From assembly GCA_015680685.1 (NCBI GenBank), contig MNCI01002227.1, forward strand, positions 532,526-596,525: a stretch of DNA of 64,000 nucleotides, written 5' to 3'. How positions within the stretch are numbered: position 1 is the first letter of the stretch; every line of letters begins with the position of its first letter. Made by a program: the position numbers and the translations under genes. The notes under the pieces were generated by a model. It did no database searches. It saw only the letters and a list, made by a program, of their open reading frames with translations, and was not told the DNA's origin. Positions 55,414 through 64,000 of the stretch are shown here, piece after piece. The DNA comes from Gnetum montanum. Its lineage: Eukaryota > Streptophyta > Gnetopsida > Gnetales > Gnetaceae.

Positions 55414-57134
55414 TGAAACACCACCAAAATTCATGTTGCAAATCCCATTTTCTAGCTTGAGGCAAGGATTCTTTGTAAATATGAGATATGTAGTCCATGA
55501 GCTACAATCTTGCATATTTCAACTTTTTGAGGCTAAAAAATGCTTCAAAAGTTGTTATTGCCTTACTTCCCAAGTAGAAAAAGGTAACTCATATCTATAT
55601 CTAGGCTTGGAAAGGTTAAAAATACCTTAGGAATGGCTAAAATTGGCATTTCCATGGGTTTCTGTAGGGGTATAGCCCCAACTACACTAGATTCATTTTC
55701 AATAGATAGAGTAGCTACAATAGATAGCAATGTTATAGTAGCTAGTGTAGTCATCATCAAGACCCAACAGAAGTGCAACGTTGGGGTTGTTAGAATTTCC
55801 ATTTTTCCAACAATAGCTAGTGTAGTCATCCCAAGTCAACAATGGCCAACATAGATAGCATTCTCTACCAGGCACGACACATTTCAACAGGTTCCACCAT
55901 TTTTGCAGTTTCCAACTTTTTGCACATTTTCCACCTCTTTTGCCTTTTTCCAAAAACCTCAGAGTAGTCCACCAATGCTAGTGTAGTAGGAATGGTGTAC
56001 ACGTAGTCACAAAAGTTCGTTTACTATTTATAGTAAACGGATGGGTTTTATAGTTGTAACCCATTTCGGAATGGCAACTATGCTAAAAGTATATGATCGT
56101 TAACCAAGGCTAGCATAGTAAGGATGGCACCAATGTACTCACAAAAGTTTGTTTACTATTTATAGTAAATGGATGGGTTTTGTGATTGTATTTTATTCCA
56201 GACTTACCACAAATAGTAACTACATTGGAAGAAAATGACTATTGCAACCTACACGTTGACACCAATCTATCAGCAATCATGGTAGTTGTTTATAGGTCCA
56301 AAAATAGCAACCTTGCCCTATAAAAATCCAACGTTAATACCATTTTCATGTTTCAAACTTTTTGCATGTTCGAACTTTGGCATTTTCCATACTCTTTGCA
56401 TTTCCAATTTCTGGCACGTTACAACACTTTGACACTCGCAACCTTTCATAGCAATTCCACTTCCACAACCACCAAAGCCCATTACAATCTCACCTTACAA
56501 AGTTGTTTGGTAGCAAAAATTGGTACTACGCTAGGCATAGAGACTCCCAAGTAGCTTCCATTGCTCCAAAAGTGCAATACCAATCCCATTCTCATGTTGT
56601 CGACCCTAGTAAAAACTGACAAAAAGTTGCTAAAAACTAGAGCTGGGAAGAAATCAGATCATGGAGTTACACTAGGGATGCAGCCTACCTTCTCTAATGG
56701 ACTTTGAGCTTCCTATAAACAACTTCTTGGTCTTTTAGCACAAAACCTATTACTTCATGAATCTTTATTCTTTATTTTTTATAAAGTTTATTATTCATGT
56801 TGTGCAAGTTTTAGTTTACGTTTCCAATTCTGCACTTGTTTTCATTTTGGATCTACAACGATAATAGCATTTTCGTTTCCATTTCTAAAGCCATTTATGT
56901 TTCCATTTGGCCATTTCTGTTTATGTTTACGTTTTCACTTTCATTTTCAATTTCATCTATGATTACATTTACATTTTCACAACTATTTCTGTATACGTTC
57001 CATAAGTCCTTGGGTGATTCACAAGACCATCCAGGTGAGTCCTGTTTTTCAGAGGCCCTTGGGATTCAGGGTTAAAACTCTTCCGAGGCTTGGATCTTTC
57101 AATTTTCTCAATCTAGCAACCAAGATTTCCAGCA
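55414..57134 (+). mobile_element. Element C: 3' LTR (3' limit approximate)
   Basis: It starts TGAAACACCACCAAAATTC, the LTR start of this family. Similarity to the A LTR end runs through GTATACGTTCCATAAGTCCT (about 56990) to AAGATTTCCAGCA (about 57134), which aligns with the A terminus CGATTTCGAATAGTACA. The end is therefore estimated. The body carries CTAGTGTAGTCATC (twice), AATGCTAGTGTAGTAG and ACTACGCTAGGCATAG, relatives of the motif in the 190-bp array. Two near-identical stretches (GTTTACTATTTATAGTAAA at about 56020 and 56150) form inverted-repeat-bearing direct repeats. Confidence 0.65.
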
Positions 57135-58900
57135 CCAACCCTTATTTAATTTGCAACATTTTTTGGGCTAGAGGTGTGGGACCCACATATAGCATTTTTG
57201 AACCTATGGCAGCGTTTTTGACCAAAAAGCAGCATTTTCCACCAATTATGTCAAGGTTATCACAATAACGGTGTTTTAAGCGTAGCTTGGGATTTTATCG
57301 GCCTATTCTGAGCATTTTTGTCTGCACTTGGATTTTCCTAGGATTTCTTGGATAGCATTGACAATGCATGGCAAGGAAAGAAGAGATTGTCACCGTTGTT
57401 AGTCAAGGCAAGGAGTAAGACAGCATGTTCTTCATACAAGCTTGGAGTTGAGCAGCATTTTGGATAGCCAGGCCAAGAAAGCAGCATTTTTGGCAATTTA
57501 CGCTATAGTAGCATAAATACTAGCATTTTCATGGATTTTAGGGAAGCCAGGTTAGCAATGTTTTTACTTTTTTACTCAAGAATTTACATCTTGAAGGCAT
57601 AAATTCCTAATTCCAAAAATTGACTAAGAATTTATCACTTTCCTATTTCATTGTTTCAGCGAGGGTTTCTTATCAAAAGTGGGAAGCAGAGTAAACAAAA
57701 TCTGGCAAAAATGATGAACAATAATGGATCGACAAGCGTGTGGCCATAGAGAAGGCAGAAAAGGTGAAGTAGATCATTCAAACAAGACTACTAAATCCAT
57801 CTACAGGAGAGGCATCAACAGTTGGAGTCCCCAGGTACTTCATCTCTAAAGCATTCTTATTTCCCAAGCTTGTTTTTACCATTGTTTTTTAGTTTCAGCC
57901 ATAATAAGCCAATGTTTTGAGTTTTTCGTCAAATATGAGAGCAACGTTTACGTTTTTTTTTTTTTTTTTCATGTGTCAGCATTTTGGAATTTTTCTTGGC
58001 TACATGCACAGCGTTTCTATTGTTCTTACCCATTGATGCGACATTTTTGGATTTTTCATGATCCCAATAACCAACGTTTTTGCTATTTTCTACAATTTTC
58101 CTTTCCCAGGGTCAACAGTTTTGGTCTCCTTGCCTAGGGAAGGTAATGCAACTAGGTTCTAATCCTTGTGAAACATTGTTGATAGAGTTCTAAGGCCAAA
58201 CACCAACAAGTTGGGGTTTTTTGTTAGTTGAAAGAGCAGCGTTTTTGTATTTTTGGCCTAAATACAGCAACGTTTTTGACCCTTGACTTCCCAAGGGTAG
58301 CATATGATATTTTGTTTGCCTATGTCATTGATGTTTAGGTTTTTCTTGTCCAAACAGTAGTAAATTCGGGTTTTTTGGTTAGTTGGTAGCAGGCTAGGGT
58401 TTTTTTTTTTTCCTAAAAAGGCAGCGTTATTGGTAGCATTTTTGGTCATTTACTTGCGTGTGATCAGCCTATTGAGTTTTTCCATCCTTGAAGCCAACGT
58501 TTTCAATATTTTCCCACCTGTACTGCAAAGTTTTAGCATTTTCCCTGCCAAATATGACAGCATTTTTGGATTTTGGTGCTTGGGAAGGTAGCGTGGATCT
58601 GCGTTCCTATCTCCTTGTCCTAGGAGAGCAGCATTTTTGACAATTTTGATTTTTTTAGGAAGAAGGGCAACATTTTTGTTTCTCAACTAGGAAACCTCAG
58701 CGTTTTGTGTTTTTCAAGGCTTGAAGGGCAGCATTTTTCAGGTTCTTGGCCTTGGAGGCCAACATTTTAAAGATTTTTGGCATTGGAGATCAGCATTTTT
58801 TAGGTTCTTGGCCTTGGAGACTAGCTTTTTGAGATTTTTGGCCTTGGAGGCCAGTGTTTTTGAGATCTTTTGGCCGTGGAGGCTAGAGTTTTAATCTTGG
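57135..58900 (+). repeat. Element F: dispersed CAGC(A/G)TTTTTG repeats
   Basis: A region with more than twenty copies of AGCATTTTTGG, CAACGTTTTTG or GCAGCGTTTTTGAC at spacings of about 40-80 bp. Toward 58740-58890 they become regular ~45-bp units of TTGGCCTTGGAGGCCAGCAT type with a GGCCTTGGAGGCC palindrome-like centre. It lies upstream of the exon 2 remnant of the antisense gene, so it is the equivalent of the upstream and intron-1 repeat zones of A, B and C. Confidence 0.65.
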
Positions 58901-59146
58901 ACATACGTTTTATTTTAAGTTTCAATATTAAGAGGTTTCTAGGCTTCATGGCAATTGTTTGTTGAAATGTCAAACTCATTCAAATTTAAGCTAAGTGTGA
59001 TTCTAGTTATGTTCATAAGCTTGGCTACTCCGTATCCCTATTTTCCTTGTCAACGCTAACAATTTGGTGCTACTTCACGTTTTCATTTTATTTTTTATGT
59101 TCTAAATATGTTTTAATAGTGTTATGCTTTTTCAACTTGTGTGTAG

Positions 59147-59427
59147 GCCTATGCTAAAATGAATCCTGGTTGGCATCCTAGATTGCATAGGAATTGTTTT
59201 CCAAAATAGTCCTATGCCTAATATGACTCTACATGAGAAATCACATGTGTGATTTAGGCTTGGGGCCAAAGAGTTCTATCTGTATCTATTGCAAAACTTC
59301 AGTGTGATAGTATGGTCACACTTAGTTGCAAATGTTGTTGCTATGATTGTAGAAATCCTTTTGGCAGGTTCATCAAACTATATCCTAGACTACATTATTG
59401 ATGATTTTGAGGCTTGGAGTTGAAACA
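59147..59427 (+). pseudogene. Element F: antisense gene exon 2 remnant
   Basis: The acceptor CTTGTGTGTAG is followed by an exon matching the FCP1-like exon 2 of A, B and C: ILDCIGIVFQN for the motif I strand, RLGAKEFYLYLLQNFSVIVWSHL, VVAMIVEILLAGSSNYI. Two in-frame TGA codons lie before the WSH motif. Similarity ends near 59427, where LTR-like DNA begins. It is the only copy that keeps Asp at the HAD nucleophile position. The rest of the element was not found. Confidence 0.65.
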
Positions 59428-59429
59428 TC

Positions 59430-60407
59430 ATGAGACTTCATATTCTACAAGGATCCAACAATTGTCACACATTTGGGAGATGCTAATCTATTCATAGTGA
59501 TAAAGTCAATTTTTGTTTGGCTATGATATCATATATCCAATATGGTAGCTACGATATCATATATCCAATATCGTAGCTACGATATCATAGCTCTAATATC
59601 GTTGCACTAGCTACATCATCATATATGTGATATTTTGGGATGCGTGCTAGCCTATAAATACAACATTAAGGCATACAAATTCGCAATAGATTTCATTCAA
59701 TAGTAGCAAAACTCTTTCATTTTGTTTTTGTGAATTTAGTCTTTAGCACTTGGAAGTGTATTGTTGCAATGTGGTGTTAAGCAATTGTTCAAGTAAATTG
59801 TACTTGGACATAGTTTATGACCAGCAATAAAGATCGAGATTGTTTATCATCATTGCAGCATCCACTTAGTTTTCTTTCTATTTACTTAGAATAATTATTC
59901 TTGTTTTTCCTAGGTAATAATTTACTTTACAAGCACTTTCTTTTACATGTTGAAAGTAAGCAGTATGGATACAACTAGTTTCGAGTGCTAAGTGTAATTA
60001 TCTAGTAACCTAGTAGTGTTATCGTTTGGTACACCCAGTAGTGGTACACTTGGTAATCCCAGCGATGACTACATGAGTTCAAGGCATGTATGATAGACCA
60101 AGACTATATATCCATTGCCTTAGGATAGAGTAGATTTGTTTACTATTTTACTTAGACTTAAAAACTATTTTGATTTCATCATGTTCATGAGGAGTAGTAA
60201 TGGCCCAACAACATCAGTTATCATATATCTCATTGTGAGCTAAACCATATACATAAGCTTCACTAGCTCCATGTGGGAAGACAACGATCTCAAACTTAAA
60301 CTAATTGCTAACATATTCACAATGCCTCGTCCACAGATTATGATTTGGTCATATGTGAACACCTGTGACTTATATGGTTAGATGTTGGATTACTTCACTA
60401 CTCATCA
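59430..60407 (+). mobile_element. LTR of an older element next to E (limits approximate)
   Basis: LTR-like: TATAAATA at 59653-59660 and a 3' end ACTACTCATCA followed by TTAGCACCATTACTAGGGAC, a decayed primer site of tRNA-Asp type. It is homologous in order to 60435-61324 (GGTAACCTAGTAGTGTTAT, GGGAAGACAACGA and end CTCATCA). The start is not certain. Upstream of the TATA box lies a repeated ATATCATATATCCAATAT unit with a perfect 10-bp inverted repeat. Confidence 0.55.
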
Positions 60408-60434
60408 TTAGCACCATTACTAGGGACTAGTTAA

Positions 60435-61324
60435 TGTATGCTAATGAATCACCATTTGATGTCGGCCATGACATCGAGTACATGACGTCAGGGTCGCAAT
60501 GTCATGTACATGACATCGAGGCCTAGATCTGATGTTGGATGTCCAACGTCGGGGTATATACCCTAAGTCTATAAATATTGCGCCTGGGCTCTAGTTTTGG
60601 ATAAGTTTTTCATTAGTCAGTTTTCAATTTTCAAGCAAGGTCGCAAAGCTCTTGTTGTTTCTTCCCCTTAGAGTTAGAATATTTTTTGAGTACCTGTAGA
60701 AAGAGTCTAAAGTGTGCATGGTTCTTTGTTTAAGCACTGATGTACCTAAGCACAGTAGTGTGACATGAATAAAACAAACTCTTTTGATAATCCTTGCAAC
60801 ACTAAGAATAGCTTAATATTTTTCTTATTGCATTTTACTTTCTTGTTCTTTACTTTAATGCATTTGATTAAATAATTTATCTCCAGCAATTAGTGAACAT
60901 GAGCATGACCACTTCAAGCATTCATATAGTACTTGGTAACCCAGCAACGCTTAACATTTGGTAACCTAGTAGTGTTATATGTGTTCAAGATGTGTTCAGG
61001 AAAGTGGGGTGGTTACTTCTATTAGGCTAGATAGACAATAGACATTAGTTTTCAGTCTACTCTACCATTATTCTTCTTGTAGGTGATTACATCCATAAAA
61101 TATAAAAAAAAAACAAAAAATTCATATACCTCAATTACACTTAAACCATACCCTTGAGCCTCACAAGTGTAGTTGGGAAGACAACGAATGTTCTCAACGC
61201 TATTTCACTTCCTAGAGGAAATATTATATGAGATAACTATAGGTCCATGGAATTCAACTAGATCGCAGGTAATGCCTTAGTAATTCGTATGGTTGGGTGT
61301 AGGGGTACACCTTGCCACTCATCA
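60435..61324 (+). mobile_element. Element E: 5' LTR (start approximate)
   Basis: TATAAATATTG at 60570. Upstream are TGACGTCA (60483-60490) and repeated CATGACATCGAG words. The 3' end CTTGCCACTCATCA is followed by a primer site. The second half repeats the first LTR-like unit at modest identity. The 3' LTR lies beyond the window. Confidence 0.6.
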
Positions 61325-61344
61325 TTGGTGCTATTGCTAAGGAT
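61325..61344 (+). other. Element E: primer-binding site, tRNA-Asp type
   Basis: TTGGTGCTATTGCTAAGGAT. Compared with the tRNA-Asp site used by Athila-type elements (TGGCGCCGTTGCCGGGGA), all differences are C-to-T or G-to-A. Confidence 0.6.
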
Positions 61345-61484
61345 CTTTTTGTTGTTTTGTGTGTTGTCTAGGACCTAGTGAAAAGTATTTAAATCATTGG
61401 AACGAACCTAAGAGCCATATCTTATTTCACAATTACTACAACAAATTCTCAAAGCACACTATGATTTGAATTCACTAACTGAAA

Positions 61485-64000
61485 ATGTCTTCTTCTAACA
61501 AGAGCACTTCTTCTCCCAAGTTTGATAACACTCATCCATCAAAGCCTCAACAGTACCGAATTACATATACGCATCTTAATGAGTATGTGCCAAACTTCAC
61601 CTTCATTCTACACCAGGATGAACAACAATGGTGGCATGACATGGAGGGTAACATTGTGTTGCCATCCAATTGTGCTGCTCCTGCAATGCTTTATCAAATA
61701 TTTGCACGATGTGGTCTTCAAGATTGCCATGGGGAATATATTGTTAAAGATGTCGATGTCAAGGATTATCATCCCACTGAAGTACAATGCCTACGAGATT
61801 GGTAGCCATAGTAGCACTATGAACTTTCAAAGGGAAAAGGGCTTAACAATTCTTCATTCCTGTTATACCAACAAGCTAGTGGGGAATCCTTCTTTGGGGG
61901 CTTTACACTCAATGAAGCTCCTCTCTTTGACTTCGGTGATGGAGGTTAAAACCAGAATCTACACTCCACAGTTCACAATCCTAATTTTGGTAACAAGGGA
62001 TCCAATGACAAAGATGGATCTAGAGGGGCAAATCAAGACAGGGATGCTAGCAAGAAGCACAATTAGGATCATGGTTGCGATCCTCAAAGAGGGAGTAGTA
62101 GGCACCATGATGGTGTTGATTCTCCTTCCTCTTCCCCTTCGTCATGTTCTTCTTCTTCTGGTTCTGATTGTGATCGCAAAAGGTGAGATCGTGATGGAGG
62201 TAATTGAAATAAGCGTAATGATCAACATGACCATAATAATCAAGGGGATCATTGAGATAGGCAAGATCAAGGACATAGATGTTCAAAAGAGGCACATTGC
62301 CATGAATGTAGGGGTAGTAGAGGGCATCATAGGTACCATGATCAAGGCCTTGATGAGCCTCTATTTGCTACCCAAAGTATGCTTAACATCACAGAGACAA
62401 TCAGAACTCCAACAAGGCATGTGAAAGATAGTCAAATTAAATGATTAGACATGAACAATATTCCTCGATTTGAAAGAGGATATAACTCTAATATGCAAAA
62501 TCATCTTCAAGCTTTCCAAGATGCATGTGCCTTACAAAACATAGAGAATGAGTGGCAGAAATTGAAGTTGTTTCCCAGGAAAGTCATCAAAGAAGCAGAG
62601 AATTGATACTAGTCCTTAGAACTAAAATCTATCAGACGATGAAGTACCATGCTTGAAATATTCAATGATAAGTATCAAACATACTCTTGGGTGTCCAACT
62701 TAAGGAAGCAAATTCAAGGGTGGAAACAAGGAACACACAAACCCTTGGATGCCACCATTGGCTGATACTATGCCTTGATGTACAAATCCCCTAGCCATGG
62801 TTATTCTCAATTGGCTCAAATTCACCACATTGTAGACAATCTTTGTAACGAAATGAGGAAAACCCTTGGTCTCTATACCCAAGGGTGATTGTCAGAACTA
62901 ACTATTCATTAGGTACAAAGGTTAATAGAGTAGGTCATCAAAGAGGAGGGTGAACTAAGAAAAAGAGAAAGTGTGGAGGAGTATAACCACGATCCTTCCA
63001 TTCGCAAGTAGGAGGTTCAATTCTGCGACAGTGAGGATGAATCCATATTTGATGAGGAAATGTATAAGAAATCCTTACCACTTCAACAATTCCAATCTAA
63101 ACTTACAGCCAAGGTTGATCAGTTAAGAGACTCCATGGATAGTTGATTTCGAGCTATTCTCAAAATTCCTAAAGAGTCATGAGAACAAGCTGGTGCTCTT
63201 GAGCGCAGAAGGCACAAAGAAGCTGAACGTGCATATTACAAAGGTAAGGGCAAGATTGCTACAATAGACAAGATTGCAGATAGCGAATCATATGATGATT
63301 GTGGGTGTGACATTTGTCAGTATGAACATCCTAAGGGATGTTGCCCCATTGTGTCATATCTACAAGAATCCGGGATGTATGCCTTACATCCACGACTTAC
63401 ACAAAGGCAAACATCTAGAAGGTTACCTTATGCTCAAGGTAATCTCAAGCAGTTTCACTAACAACAACTGTATTATCCAAGTGGAGCTCCACCACAATCA
63501 TGGGCACTTGCACTACCAAGGCAACACTACCCTTACCGGCAGCCCAATCCATATGGTTACCACATTCAATAACCCATGTCTCCACGTGACTCTTCCAATC
63601 ATGTTTCTAATATTTAGCCTTACTACCACCCTTTTGATTACTATCGAACTTTTTCTCCACATGAAAAAAGGGATAACACCTCCTATCCATATCCTCCTTT
63701 TGTCCTTGCACATGCTTCTCCCATAGTTGCACAACTACCACCTGCTGCACGAATGCAAGGTGAACTACCTGCTCAACCACAACAACGCAATGCTACAAGG
63801 GTTGTTAATTGGCAATCCAATCATCAATTGAAGGGTTCAATTGCCCGATCAAAGAAAAGACCTTTCTTTCAACCCCATAGTCCACCTAAGCCTTCACCTA
63901 TACTTGTGGTTAACAACCCTGCTCTTGCCTCTTCCTCTATATTCAATTCCTTCGAGCCTCCTTCAAACCAAACTCTACCAAGGATCTATAGCGTAATGCT
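61485..64000 (+). pseudogene. Element E: gag (runs off the window)
   Basis: Starts MSSSNKSTSSPKFDNTHPSK, with an open frame to 61805 (LNEYVPNFTFILHQDEQQWW). Frame changes and stops follow. The gag core is seen at about 62540-62880 (EWQKLKLFPRKVIKEAENWY, TMLEIFNDKYQTYSWVSNLR, KPLDATIG). Near 63200-63370 comes AYYKGKGKIATIDKIADSE and a Cys/His cluster (CGCDICQYEHPKGCC). The Pro/Gln-rich end continues to the window edge. The tRNA-Asp primer site suggests Athila or a relative. The sequence alone does not settle the lineage. Confidence 0.65.

Noticed and set aside
58100-58160. Exon 1 of the antisense gene in F (TTGCCTAGGGAAG|GTAATG)
   Set aside because: A CLPR-like word before a GT is present, but there is no ATG-GGC-AAG-type start or further similarity upstream.
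61522-62424. 300-codon open frame on the + strand
   Set aside because: It overlaps the gag start of E in another frame. Its composition (Ile/Met/Val-rich) and lack of any gag motif suggest a frame shadow.

Overview
The window is plant nuclear DNA made almost entirely of nested LTR retrotransposons. No host single-copy gene, tRNA or rRNA gene was recognised. The main family is Ty3/gypsy, Tat lineage. The support is a gag knuckle of the C-x2-H...GH-x-T-x2-C type, an RT with GYNQI, AGATYQRAM and YVDD, a second RNase H after the RT-linked one, and an intron-like acceptor just before RT. A large vascular-plant genome fits, but I cannot name the species.

Layout. Element C (oldest, + strand) forms the backbone: gag-PR 14593-17904, a reverse-oriented internal gene (36603-39007 and 43725-46511), a 3.5-kb hairpin array (46640-50200), RT-RH-RH-IN 50852-54327, and a 3' LTR from 55414 to about 57134. 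Three elements sit inside C. Element A (+ strand, 5' end outside the window) ends at 14592. Element B (18676-36602, - strand) is complete, with two LTRs and a perfect GAGGG target duplication. Element D (39008-43724) is a short non-autonomous gag-only element. A also carries a solo LTR (5822-7345, - strand, target duplication CCGGG/CCAGG). Beyond C lie a fragment of a fourth family member (F, 57135-59430) and the 5' part of an older element with a tRNA-Asp-like primer site (E, 60435-64000).

The notable system is an eight-exon gene carried antisense between protease and reverse transcriptase in A, B and C, with one exon left in F. In A and B it has its own conserved TATA box. Exon lengths agree almost base for base: 131/131, 450/450, 272/272, 1046/1047, about 302/292, 204/204, 785/784, 102/102. 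The deduced protein is about 1,090 residues, with an FCP1/NIF-like (HAD) domain in exon 2, a retroelement-associated globular region in exon 4 and a coiled coil in exon 7. Because the introns are antisense to the genomic RNA, they survive retrotransposition. Short TAAACTGG-type repeat modules flank the cassette and recur after integrase. Each subfamily has its own short inverted motif repeated both in the LTR and around the 5' end of the antisense gene: GCGTATACGC-like in A and B, GACTACACTAG-like in C. This suggests, but does not show, that a factor, perhaps the antisense product, recognises these arrays.

All copies here are inactive. Most inactivating changes are CAA/CAG to TAA/TAG, as expected from deamination of methylated cytosine. 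I assigned features by reading, by comparing the copies with one another, and by recognising motifs. No database search was made.
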